Assembly: GCA_002633025.1 (NCBI GenBank)
Contig: NMRB01000342.1
Span: 106,375-170,374 of the forward strand
DNA from: Notospermus geniculatus
Taxonomy: Eukaryota > Nemertea > Pilidiophora > Heteronemertea > Lineidae
DNA length: 64,000 bases
Direction of reading: 5' to 3'
Below are positions 19,631 through 29,769 of the stretch, in pieces (within the stretch, counting starts at the first letter, position 1; every line of letters starts with the position of its first letter). The notes below the pieces were generated by a model. That model was not told where the DNA came from. It made no database searches and worked only from the letters and a program-made list of their open reading frames with translations. Both the position numbers and the translations under genes were made by a program.

Positions 19631-20395
19631 CCCCGGAACGGAATAGTTATTTTTGACGGAACGGAACGTGTACAGTCGTTGACAAAAGTTTATCTGTTCA
19701 TGATACCCTGAATATTTCAAATAATACTGGGCCAATTTTAACACGGTTTGTTCCACATGAAAGTATCTTGTTGGTCAGACTTTTGCACCACATTTTGGAT
19801 ATTTGGAAATATCATAATAATGTAATAGCTCATCAGAAAAAAACACCAAACATATTTTTTTATTATATAATTTTTGTGCAATTTTGTTGCAGTTTTGATA
19901 AAGTGGAACTTTCTAAAGATTTGGTGCGTTGTTTCTTAAAAATATGTTGAGTGGTTGCCGAGATATTTGAGATGACATTTTAATAATTTGAGATTTTCTG
20001 CTTTTCAGGAAATTTTGATGCCATTTAGATAAAGCTACCCTTAGAATATGAGTTGACAAAATGTTGGGACTGTTTGTGTTATTTAGGCAGATATATTGCA
20101 TATTTTTCAAAGTAGGCTATTAAAATGTTGATATTTGGAAAACAGTTAACTTCTTACAAGTAAAAAAAAATTACATCTCATGAAAATGTTTTCTGATGAG
20201 CTATTACATAGTTATTCATGATCAAAATTTTGATCAGGAAAACGACCAACAAGATATACTATCATGTGAAACAAACCATGTTTTAAAAATTGGCCTGATA
20301 GTATTTGATATATTCAAGGTATCAGGTGGAGTATGAGCTTTTGTCAAACACTGTATACTATCCGTTCCGTCAAAAATAACTATTCCGTTCCGGGG
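19631..20395. repeat. ~765-bp foldback
   Basis: The ends CCCCGGAACGGAATAGTTAT and the reverse complement of the right end match. The next few hundred bp also pair imperfectly (for example TAATAGCTCATCAGAAAA near 19820 against TTTTCTGATGAGCTATTA near 20188). No ORF. Confidence 0.75.
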
Positions 20396-20816
20396 TTACA
20401 GGAAAATTCGTCCCTCTTGTGTGCTTGGTTGGAATACTACAGGTATTCTGCCTGCAGTTGGTCCTTTCATTTGTTCTGTACATGAATTGGAAAATGAACA
20501 GAACAAACGTTGCTTCTAAAAGGGTCGCCAGAACCAAGGTGCAAGTAATATCTGTACCGGTACCATACTTTTACTGAAGGTAAGCAGACTTCTCATTAAC
20601 AAATACAAATACACTGTATCAGTAACAGTGGGTACAGTGGTTTGAGGACAGAAAGGGTTAATGAAGATTCAACGGGAAATGAGTTGGATTTACAATGGCA
20701 TACCAGAAACTTCTGCACAGAACTCACTATACACAAATATCAGCAGTTTCGAGTTCAGCTTCGGATAATCCACACTTTTTGAATACTAGTAGTGTTCCGA
20801 GACTGAATGCATGAAT
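20396..20816. other. No feature recognised
   Basis: 3' flank of the SAMD3-like terminal exon; contains ACCGGTACC motifs and no gene-like segment. Confidence 0.4.
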
Positions 20817-21239
20817 TCACTTTTTTTTGAAAAGGTCAATATAAGCTCTACTTTTCGGTGCAGCACACGTCTTCAGCAGCTCACATTCCAGACACTGGTA
20901 GCATGTTTTAGCAGCGTTTGGATATTCCAAATTCAAGAGAAAATATACCGCAAATAGGGCTACAACACTACTGAGTGGTGTAGCTTCACCACTTTCAAAT
21001 CTAGTAAACATTAGTTTGTCAACAACCACTGAAACATTTTTGAAGTCTCCTCCAACCAGAAGGAATGGCTGATTTCTGTCGGCTTTCGCGATGTCCAACC
21101 CTTTATCGACAACCTGAAGGACGTATTTCTTGTTCCTGCCACATAGAGTACTGATCAAAGACGTAAGTACAGTACCATCATCTGAAATAGACAGGCCTCT
21201 CGATTGCACACTACCTGGGCTGTTAAAAGGCCCAAAGAA
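20817..21239 (-). CDS. Terminal exon of a SAMD3-like gene
   Basis: Reading frame ending in a TAA stop at 20819-20817. The C-terminal pattern QPFLLVGGDFKNVSVVVDK ... ESGEATPLSSVVALFAVYFLLNLEYP resembles the last conserved block of invertebrate and fish proteins often named SAMD3-like: a Pro-x-hydrophobic-Gly start, then Phe-rich helices and a YP. The likely acceptor is CAG at 21241-21240 (phase 0) or CCAG at 21215 (phase 1). The best partner exons lie 5.3 kb upstream on the same strand (26580-28674). Function of the family is unknown to me. Moderately sure of the exon, less sure of its linkage. Confidence 0.55.
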   Translation of the reverse strand, partial: FFGPFNSPGSVQSRGLSISDDGTVLTSLISTLCGRNKKYVLQVVDKGLDIAKADRNQPFLLVGGDFKNVSVVVDKLMFTRFESGEATPLSSVVALFAVYFLLNLEYPNAAKTCYQCLECELLKTCAAPKSRAYIDLFKKK

Positions 21240-21354
21240 CTGACATAAGCCCAAATTGAAGGCTTTCAAAATTCAGGGATGTGCTCAAAATACAAGGTAT
21301 CCCAGAGAAAATGCAACAGTTAAAAAAATCATGATTGTGGGGAAACCAAATACC

Positions 21355-22090
21355 ATAACCACAAAAATAGTGCCAATGGCACTGTGCCCGCTTGGCATTT
21401 TAGCACAGTTGTCAAATAAAAAAAACTCGGGCATTATGTTATACTTCCTGGTTCGAATTTAAAAAATCGATAAAGTTCCGTTGACAATACCCCTCGGGCC
21501 GCCCGCAGGCCGAGGGGTAAAAAGCAGATGTTGTGAGTTTGGCGTAGGCCTCCTGGTGGCAAAGTCAAGAACTAGATTCCACTGAAATTTTTTCAGGAAT
21601 TCACTACAACCTGGAGGTAAATACATGCAAAATTTCAACGCAATAGTTCAAATAATTATCAAATATAAACATTTTAAGTTTTCACAAAACGCCCCCTACC
21701 TACCAAAATAGAAATTGCATCGCACCCAAAATTGAACTTGACCTAGATTTTGTGGTCAAAAACTAAAGGCGCTATCCATTTGACAAGGAAAAATTTGATA
21801 CTTTCGTTTTGGCCCCCTAGTGGCAAAGTCAGGAATCAGACTGCGCTGAAATTTCGTGTGCAAGTCACCACAGACTATAGGTACACACAAACACAGTTTC
21901 GTCATGATAGCTCAAGCCATTCTCAAAGTACAGGCCTTTGTATTTTTTCACAAAACGCCCCCTACTGACCAAAGTTGAAATCGCATCTCGCTCAAAAGTT
22001 TACGGACACACGCACGCACGACAGACCACCACTAAAGGCTCCAAGCACAGCATTAGCCCTTTTGGCCTATGGCCCAAGTGGGCTAAAAAT
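21355..22090 (+). mobile_element. Second copy of the internal-repeat/terminal-hairpin element
   Basis: Shares the CACAAAACGCCCCCTA units (about 21680 and 21950), a short (ACGC)n tract at 22005-22020 and the terminal hairpin AGCCCTTTTGGCC...GGGCTAAAAA at 22050-22089 with the 13970-14885 element. A separate GC-rich hairpin, CCCCTCGG...CCGAGGGG, is at 21490-21518. Confidence 0.6.
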
Positions 22091-22166
22091 TAGTTTTATC
22101 TATTTATCTATTAAATGCACCAGAGCATGAGGTACCAGTTCACACCACTTGCAAGTTAATTCAATT

Positions 22167-22342
22167 CCTGATGGCTGCGTAATCATTGTTTAACTGAGGT
22201 GGGGTGAAATGGCAATTGCTGCATGTTTTCTGATCGTGAATTTCATTGCATAATCATCTCGATTCATTATTCATGGATTGAAACATGCAGCAATTGTCAT
22301 TTTACTTCACCTCAGTCAAACAGTGATTGTACAGCCATCAGG
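22167..22342. repeat. ~176-bp palindromic element
   Basis: The left arm (CCTGATGGCTGCGTAATCA onward) and right arm (TGATTGTACAGCCATCAGG) pair, with AACTGAGGTGGGGTGAAATG matched by its inverse. MITE-like; duplication not identified. Confidence 0.65.
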
Positions 22343-22619
22343 AACTGTAGCAACATGAAATTGGTATGAAACTGAAGCTTAAGCTCTGGGTGCATCTAGC
22401 AAATAACAGGTAAACAGCAGCAGATGCACAGGCAATCTGACAGACAGCCCTTGTTCATCATTAGTAGTACATGTAGGGGAGCCAAAGGCAGAATTCTGCA
22501 AAACAAGGGTTGGAGGTTGCACAAAAAGGTATACAATTGCTATATAAACATTTTTTGGTGATGTCTATTCTACATAAGAATTGGGAGAGACTGCTCTGTC
22601 ACCTCTCTTGCGTACTCCT

Positions 22620-22950
22620 GTTGTGGATCGTTTTAAAATGGTGAAAGAGTTCCTGACGAAAGGATCTCCTGAACAAATGAAGTGGATCAAAACTCTTAGT
22701 GGGTCAACACGTTCCAAGAATGTTGTTAGTGACTATCCTTGCTATGCCAACAACGCCACAACATACTACTGAAAGCACTACTTAAGAAGAAAAATCCCGA
22801 TGAAAAAATGGTGAAAGAGTTCCTGACGAAAGGATCTCTGAACGAATGAAGTGGTTCAAAACTCTTAGTGGGTCAACACGTTTCAAGAATGTTGTTAGTG
22901 ACAATCCTTGCTATGCCAACAACGCCACAACGTACTACTGAAAGCACTAC
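22620..22950 (+). pseudogene. Two shards of the SAMD3-like gene exon
   Basis: 22638-22760 and 22805-22945 each copy part of the exon at 27059-27273 (MVKEFLTKGSPE-MKWIK-LSGSTR-K), in the opposite orientation to the parent. The second has a frameshift in the CTGAACGAATG region. They are tandem copies separated by a piece containing AAGAAGAAAAATCCCGATG. No splice sites are preserved. Confidence 0.8.
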
Positions 22951-22954
22951 TTTT

Positions 22955-24399
22955 TAAGAGCCAGAGTCTCTAACTTTGAACCAGGGGGATATATATCATG
23001 TACCAGTATGCCTTTGAAATTTTTTGTGGGGGTAGACATGTTTGCCAAACTGACAAAAAGTACGGTTTTTATCCAAAAATCCCTTCTGGGGGAAAATCAC
23101 AGCCCTTTTAGGGTAGGGGTAAAAAGGGCCTAAATAGTGACCTAGTCAAAATGTGGACTTTGTCCTTCAAATATCTTGTTGCGCCCTAAGTAAGCCTCTT
23201 TGATAGTTTGGTGTATGAATGTATGTGTGGGGAGTTCTTCCAATTAGCATAATAATTTCCAAGGCTAACTGAGGGCGCTGCCTATAGGTGGCACCTCAAA
23301 TCATAACTTTTTGCATTTGGGGCTATATTTGAGACCCTCCCAAGACCTGCGCCCTCAAAAAGCCTTTCTAGTTTATGCATATTTGGATGCATTTGGACTA
23401 GTCCTTTCCAAATTTGCATAAATGGCAGAGGCATAGTTAGGGCGCTTTTGCATAGGTGGCGCTCTTTACGTCGAAAACACCATTTTAGGCAATTTACATT
23501 TGGTCATATCTGGTGGCGCCCTCTATGGATTTCAGGAAACTTGTTTTATTGTGTTCCTCCATATCTCTGCTCTTCATGATAAAAATATCTAGAAGGTGTT
23601 TTGCCTTATTAACCCTCCATGTGCTAAATCACACATAATGAAGAAAACAATAGGTTAGTTCTGTAATGCTCCAATAGGTGGCTCATTTTCTGGTGTAGGC
23701 AATTGATTGCAACATTAGGTCAAACACAGCTCGTAAAGGGTTAGTGAGGCAAAACCCCAGCTAGATATTTTTATCATGAACAGTAGTGATATGGAGGAAC
23801 ACAATAAAACAAGTTTCACTGAAATCCATAGAGGGCGCCACCAGATATGGCCAAATGAAAAATTGGGTTTTCAACGTAAAAAGCGACACCTATGCAAGAG
23901 CGCCCTAACTATGCCTCTCCCGTCTATACGTATTTGGAAAGGACTAGTGCCAATGCATCCAAATATGCATAAACTAGCAAGGCTTTTTGAGGGCGCAGGG
24001 CCTGGGAGGGTTTTGAATGTAGCCCAAAATGCAAAAAGTTACGATTTGAGGCGCCACCTATAGGCAGCGCCCTCAGTTAGCCTTGGAAATTATTATGCTA
24101 ATTGGAAGAACTCCCCCAATACATTCATACACCAAACTATCAAAGAGGCTTACTTAGGGCACAACAAGATATTTGAAGGACAAAGTCCACATTTTGACTA
24201 GGTCACTATTTAGGCCCTTTTTACCCCTACCCAAAAAAGGGCTGTAATTTCCCCCAAAGGGATTTTTGGATAAAAACCGTACTCTTTGTCAGTTTGGACG
24301 ACATATCTACCCACACAAAAAATTTCAAAGGCATACTGCAACATGATATATCACCCCCTTCTATAAGCTGGTCCACAGATAGAGACTCTGGCTCTTAAG
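22955..24399. repeat. ~1.44-kb near-perfect foldback
   Basis: Outer ends TTAAGAGCCAGAGTCTC and its reverse complement, with arms of about 680 bp pairing throughout and a spacer near 23640-23720. It interrupts the second and third SAMD3-like exon shards: an uninterrupted version of the junction (CACTACTTAAGAAGAAAAAT) is at 22772-22791. No ORF of note. Confidence 0.85.
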
Positions 24400-24562
24400 T
24401 TCAGCTTTAAGAAGAAAAATCCCGATGAAAAAATGGTGAAAGAGTTCCTGACGAAAGGATCTCCTGAACGAATGAAGTGAATCAAAACTCTTTAGTGGGT
24501 CAACACGTTCCAAGAATGTTGTTAGTGACTATCCTTGCTATGCCAAAGCTAGTTGGTAAGTG
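24400..24562 (+). pseudogene. Third shard of the SAMD3-like exon, with its splice donor
   Basis: Copies 27059-27200 including the end CCAAAGCTAGTTG and a donor-like GTAAGTGCT, so the ancestor was a genomic (unspliced) duplication. It has a frame-breaking TGA at 24478 and one extra T near 24490. Confidence 0.8.
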
Positions 24563-24659
24563 CTATTTTGTCAATTTCACAACAACAGGCCCATTGGCAT
24601 TGCGCTCAGCTGACTGTGATCTGCCAGCTCAAGAGGTTCAAACAGGGGAAACGAGATAC

Positions 24660-24767
24660 AAGTTGGTGGAGCTGTAGGCCCTAGGGAGGGCTTGAAACAG
24701 AACCACAAACCTCACAAATTTATGGTTCTGTTTCAAGCCCTCCCTAGGGCCTACAGCTCCACCAACT
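24660..24767. repeat. Perfect-arm hairpin, ~108 bp
   Basis: AGTTGGTGGAGCTGTAGGCC... pairs with ...GGCCTACAGCTCCACCAACT over about 48 bp, with a ~14-bp loop. It is followed at 24815-24855 by a (CA)n(GA)n microsatellite and a TAGCTGAGCTAAAAA tail at 24884, similar to the tails at 14881 and 31925. Confidence 0.75.
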
Positions 24768-25104
24768 TTTATGTCCCTGGGTCTTGCGGTTGCGAAATGT
24801 GCCAGTTTAACGGACGACAGACACACACATACACACACACACACAGAGAGAGAGACGGATGCCGCTCAGTATACATATGACTAGCTGAGCTAAAAACATG
24901 GCATTAAACGAACTTGAAACGTTTTCTTTCCCTCGCTCCGAACGTTTGGGTGCTCCCCTTGTAAATCGTCGACACGAATTTCAAACGGTTTGTTCCAAAT
25001 GTTTGCCGAATCTAGCGAGGAGGATGGAACGACCATGTGATCAAAATTTTCAAGATGACATTATTACACAGATGATGGTATTCAAAACAGATCATGATTT
25101 TAAT

Positions 25105-25735
25105 CACAACCTCTGTAAAGCAGTCCTTTCTGACCCACACATCGGCGGTGCAGTCTACAGACAGATATTTGAGTTTTGATGCAATTAGATCACCTAGAAT
25201 CGGGGCTACTTCCTCAAGAAGTTTCCCATACATGTAGCTATACACATCTGATTTTATCGAATAGGGCGCACGCCTTTCGATAACTTCGGATGGAATCCAG
25301 TAAACTCTCTTCTTTGCCTCCTCTATCTTTGCGGCTGATAGTTTCCAGCGGAATTTTTTTTTTGTTCCCTCTCAGTAGCCATCCCAAAATTAATGATAAC
25401 GGCACGACTATGTGTTGGAAAGCTGATGTCAACTAGAATGTTGTTGGACTTGAGATCATTATGAAGCCAACCAGAAGCATGAATTGACTCCATTGCACTT
25501 GCAATCTGGAGGACTACTAGAATGTTGTTGGACTTGAGATCATTGTGAAGCCAACCAGAAGCATGAATTGACTCCATTGCAACACAATTTTACTCCCGTC
25601 TTCATTCAAAATGTACTCTACACTATCATGATGAATAATGTTGACAGTAGAAAGCACTTTGTGGACTTTCTGAATTTTCAGATTTCTCAATGCAGTTTTG
25701 TGTGTCAATTTTGTGCTATTCTGTATCTTGGCCTT
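25105..25735 (-). pseudogene. Broken copy of the kinase ORF
   Basis: Copies the C-terminal and N-terminal parts of the kinase at 28747-29715 but lacks the middle (roughly residues 75-178). It contains a direct tandem duplication of the catalytic-loop segment (around 25430-25575; WLHNDLKSNNILV appears twice). DFG is changed to NFG, the frame shifts after EREQKK, and 32 bp are missing near the 3' end. Confidence 0.85.
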
Positions 25736-26287
25736 CCTGTAGTATTGTGCACAACAGTCTATTGAACAGTGGATGAGCACATAATATATCGGGTGTCCCA
25801 AAAAAGTGAACCGCTTTTTTGACAAGTATTTTCTCAGATAAACGGAATTCATTGGAATTTTTCACAGAGTAACCTTAGGGTATCATCAACAAGTCTGCAA
25901 AATATCTAGGAGACTGGTCGCAAATTATGCGAGTATTGTCAAATTCAAAACAGCATGTCAACACCTGCGTGAACATGAAGGTCACATTGCATTAGCTCTG
26001 ATATTGGATTTTTCGACATGCTGTTTTGAATTTGACAATACTCGCGCAATGTGTGACTGATCTCTTAGATATTTTGCAGACTTGTTGATGATATCCTAAG
26101 GTTACTCTGTGAAAAATTCCAATGAATTCCGTTTATCTATCGCTGAGAAAATACTTGTCAAAAAAGCGGTTCACTTTTTTTGGGACACCCAATATATTAG
26201 GTGCTCATCCACTGTTCAATAGACTGTTGTGCACAATACTACAGGAAGGCCAAGATACAGAATAGCACAAAATTGACACACAAAATG
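25688..26287. repeat. Foldback with GGGTGTCCCAAAAAAGTGAA ends
   Basis: The inner inverted pair CGGGTGTCCCAAAAAAGTGAA (25789) and its reverse complement near 26165-26190 continue inward through pairing arms (ATGAATTCC, CAGACTTGTTGATGATA, CATGCTGTTTTGAATTTGAC). Outside these, the kinase-derived flank (TGTGCTATTCTGTATCTTGG) is itself inverted at 26240-26287, so a larger palindrome formed after or during insertion. Confidence 0.8.
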
Positions 26288-26552
26288 ATAATATGCAAGA
26301 AATTTCAAACGATTTGGAGACGATCCCTTAGATGTACATTTGTTCCCCTGCCCCTGTACAAAGCAAAGTTAACAAGTCAGTACCAAAACTTCAATAAATG
26401 GTCCATAGAACAGGAGTTCGCAAGAGAGATGACCGGGCAGTCCTCCCAATTCTTATGTAGAACACTATCCAAAAATGTTAATCATTAATAGCAATTGTAT
26501 ACCTTTTTGTACAGCCTTGTCCCCTACTATTAGGCAACATCCAATGGGTTTC
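26288..26552. other. Intron sequence, no feature recognised
   Basis: Part of the long last intron of the SAMD3-like gene. Confidence 0.35.
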
Positions 26553-26579
26553 CTACATCACGTAGACTGCCACACATAC

Positions 26580-28674
26580 ATGTATTTGTATGTACATGTA
26601 ATCAAACTTGCCCTCATCACTCTTTTTCAAACGCTGTTTCAGTGAAATCCAATTGGCTTGGACGAACTCCATGATGTCTGGCGTCTCTAGAATAACACCA
26701 AGCTGAAAAATCACCTGGAAAATGACAAGAATATGGTCAGGTAAGTGCTAAAAATACATTGCAGTACTTGTTTCCCCATTGACTCTCCACTCCGTAATGA
26801 CTTTTCTCTCTGACTTGTGATATGTTCAAAGTAATACAATGTCAAATATTGACAGGTGGAGCCCCATTTTCAGGAAACCAAGTATTGTTTGACTCCAAAA
26901 TTAAGCAGCCATTGAATCTTTTCCATTTGTGTGAAACGTCATCAGTGAAAATGAAGCTGTACATAAAAATATATTTAAAAAGTGCTAGAATCACATCCAA
27001 ATATGCATATTAAAGTTTTTGAGGTTGATGTTTTTGTGAAACTGACCATAGCACTTACCAAACTAGCTTTGGCATAGCAAGGATATTCAATAACAACATC
27101 CTTGGAACGTGTTGACCCACTGAGACTTTTGATCCACTTCATTCGTTCAGGAGATCCTTTCGTCAGGAACTCTTTCACCATTTTTTCATCAGGATTTTTC
27201 TTCTTTATTAGTGCTTTCAGTAGTACGTTGTGGCGTTGTTGGCTCACGGTATCCTCATGATGAGCGTCTGGACCTTTCAGTGCATGAAAAATAAACACGA
27301 GAACTAAAAATATCTCTTGCTAAGTGACTTAGGAGAGCAATAGCTCTCCTAAAACAACTCCCTTGGTGGGAGCTCAGGGAATCAACCGTAATTCAACATG
27401 AACATGAAACTGGCAAGTTTGCTGTAATATGCAGGAAAGCCAGTAGCTCTAGCGCCCACTGCACTGTCAGTTGTAGCCTAGTCACACAAATCAAGTGAAT
27501 ATCACTTCATAAAAAATAAACGACCAACACGGGCAAGCTTTTCATCTACGGGCGCAAGCGTAGCATTTCATGCTCTCACCTTTCACAGGGGAATCCTTCT
27601 TTTTGGCAGATTCTGAGCTATGCTCTGTTCCATGTGCCTCCTGTCCTGGCTCTTCTGTCTTGTTGGACTCAGGTTCTTCAGCATCGGCATTCTTCGTGGC
27701 AGTCCCCTGTGGCGACTCAGGTTCTTCAGCATCGGCATTCTTCGTGGCAGTCCCCTGTGGCTTGCCTTCCATCAGTTCAGCATCCGATTCGGAGTTCTGA
27801 TCATTGCTCACTTCGATCACTGCTTCTGTGGCTTTCTCTGTATTGGATGAGGATGTTTTCTGAAGTGATTTCACATTTCTGTTCCAGCGGTTGTTAAACA
27901 TTTTCCTTAAGGCATAACTCAAGGCTTTGTGGTAACCTACATCAGCTGGACCGCCAGTGCTGGAAATTCTCTACAGAGTTTTTCTGCGATCACATTTCTT
28001 TCAGTTTGCGTGGGTTTCCTTTTAATCTTTGCGAAAATAATGTCATGTATTGCTGCAACGATGATCTTGAATGTGCCGTAGTTCAGTTCACTGGAATGTT
28101 TCACACTTCGGAGATATTCAGCATGTTCCTTGGCAAAAGGGAATGGGGATTCTATCCCACATGGATAAGACAATGTAGACTTCTCTGTCATAACAGGGCG
28201 TGAATTTTTGAACTTATCAAACAATGCACTTCGGCATTTTCTTTTCTTCTTTTCTGGCGGTGGAGACTTACAGCTGGTGTCGCTACATGTATCTGCTGCA
28301 GACATGGCAGAGGCAGGCGTGCTAGTACTAGTATTCAAAAGGAACGAATCATCTGAAGCTTGATCTTGGGGGTATGGGGAGCGAGACACAAGGTTACTTC
28401 TTTGAATATCCCATGGTGTCATGTATGACGACGTCGATGGACGTGGAGACAAGTTACTGATACATGCAGAGGCAGCCTGGGTGCTATTATAAACGCATGG
28501 ACTGTCTGAAGCTTGACATGCCTGAGCTTGAGGGTAGGGTGAGCGGGACACAGACATGGCAGAGGACGGAAACGTCATTGGTGGCATTGCTTGGCTTGGA
28601 ACATCCAATGGTGTCGCATATGAGGATGATGGAGGATTCGAATCAAGTAGGAGAAGAGTTGACTGCCGAAAAAG
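26580..28674 (-). CDS. SAMD3-like gene, internal exons (one frameshift)
   Basis: Minus-strand exons: 28674-27580 (acceptor TTCTTGCAG, donor GTGAGA, phase 1), 27273-27059 (in phase, donor GTAAGT) and 26714-26580 (acceptor TTTTCCAG, candidate donor GTATGT). The protein begins Ser/Pro-rich with two SVSRSPYPQ-type repeats and carries a basic cluster (EKKKRK). It then shows the block FKIIVAAIHDIIFAKI ... REFPAL ... GYHKALSYALRKMFNNRWNR, a duplicated PQGTATKNADAEEPES unit, the MVKEFLTKGSPERMKWIK block and YPCYAK. This order of blocks resembles proteins called SAMD3-like; their role is unknown to me. Between REFPAL and GYHKAL (about 27945-27960) the frame breaks: the exon length is 0 mod 3 where 1 is required, so one base is lost or two gained, or there is a sequencing error. 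The 5' exons are not identified. The last exon is probably 20817-21239. Confidence 0.6.
27698..27793 (-). repeat. 48-bp in-frame duplication in the SAMD3-like gene
   Basis: Two copies of a 48-bp unit (marked by TTCTTCAGCATCGGCATTC) encode PQGTATKNADAEEPES twice. Copies are nearly identical. Confidence 0.8.
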
Positions 28675-28746
28675 CTGCAAGAACAAATGAAATGTACAAC
28701 GATAGTTTCAAGCTCTCAGTCTTGGCACTGGTGGGTTGGTGTGATT

Positions 28747-29715
28747 TTAATCACACAATTCAGACATAATGTTCTTCAGGTATTCTACAACCTCTGTAAA
28801 GCAGTCCTTTCTGACCCACACATCGGCGGTGCAGTCTACGGACAGATCTTTGAGTTTTGATGCCATTGGATCAACTAGAATCGGGGCTACTTCCTCAAGA
28901 AGTTTCCCATAGCTATACACATCTGATTTTATCGAATAGGGCGCACGCCTTTCGATAACTTCGGATGGAATCCAGTAAACTCTCTTCTTTGCCTCCTCTA
29001 TCTTTGCGGCTGATAGTTTCCAGTAGAATTTTTTTTGTTCCCTCTCAGTAGCCATCCCAAAATCAATGATAACGGCACGACTATGTGTTGGAGAGCTGAT
29101 GTCAACTAGAATGTTGTTGGACTTGAGATCATTATGAAGCCAACCAGAAGCATGAATTGACTCCATTGCACTTGCAATCTGGAGGACTATCATCATCAAT
29201 AATTCACAGTCCTTCAGTGAGCCATCTTTCAGTGCATTTGCCAATGTTGTGGAGGAATATGTGGCTTTGCACCCAACAAACTCTGTCAGAATGTTTGGTA
29301 TTTCTGATTTCTCACTTTCATAAAAAATTCCAAATGGTAGCACAACACTAGGATGGGAAACTGACTGTAAAATACGTATTTCCTTAACTATGTCATCATG
29401 GTTTCTCCCAGAGCGAGCCTGTTTCACTGCAGCATAATGACAATCCGAAGCAATTGTCATCTTGGCCAAATACACTACACCATACGACCCTTTTCCAAGC
29501 ACAATTTTACTCCCGTCTTCATTCAAAATGTACTCTACACTATCACGATGAATAATGTTGACAGTAGAAAGCACTTTGTGGACTTTCTGAATTTTCAGAT
29601 TTCCCAATGCAGTTTTAAGGGACGATTTAAGTTCATGCTTTTGCTTTTGTAAAACGTTCAGTTTTTCCTGAAGCTTAAGTGCAGTGGACTCTGGTATATT
29701 ATAAATTTTGGGCAA
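28747..29715 (-). CDS. Protein kinase-domain ORF
   Basis: Kinase catalytic domain, numbered from 29715: glycine loop GKGSYGVVY (74-82), VAIK lysine in HYAAVKQ (98), alpha-C glutamate (112), catalytic loop WLHNDLKSNNIL (HND instead of HRD, Asp 196 kept), IDFGMA (218-220) and an IPSEV in place of APE. A short coiled coil precedes the domain (LQEKLNVLQKQKHELK). All catalytic residues are present, so activity is plausible. The ORF starts at TTG with no early ATG. A coiled-coil-like piece in another frame just upstream (29712-29765, after a TTGCAG acceptor-like site) suggests an upstream exon and/or a frameshift. The stop is only 72 bp from the first acceptor of the SAMD3-like gene on the same strand, so a fusion transcript is possible. 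Such HND kinases are expanded in invertebrates; the substrate is unknown. Confidence 0.8.
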   Translation of the reverse strand: MPKIYNIPESTALKLQEKLNVLQKQKHELKSSLKTALGNLKIQKVHKVLSTVNIIHRDSVEYILNEDGSKIVLGKGSYGVVYLAKMTIASDCHYAAVKQARSGRNHDDIVKEIRILQSVSHPSVVLPFGIFYESEKSEIPNILTEFVGCKATYSSTTLANALKDGSLKDCELLMMIVLQIASAMESIHASGWLHNDLKSNNILVDISSPTHSRAVIIDFGMATEREQKKFYWKLSAAKIEEAKKRVYWIPSEVIERRAPYSIKSDVYSYGKLLEEVAPILVDPMASKLKDLSVDCTADVWVRKDCFTEVVEYLKNIMSELCD

Positions 29716-29769
29716 TCAAGCGTAGCATTTTCTGGGCCAAGAGCTTTTTCTCCTGCAAGCTATTTTTAG

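Noticed and set aside
21490-21518. Bacterial-type terminator hairpin (CCCCTCGG...CCGAGGGG)
   Set aside because: The window is eukaryotic; this is a short palindrome in a repeat.
23776-24063. 95-codon plus-strand ORF
   Set aside because: It sits inside one arm of the 1.44-kb palindrome and has no recognisable features.
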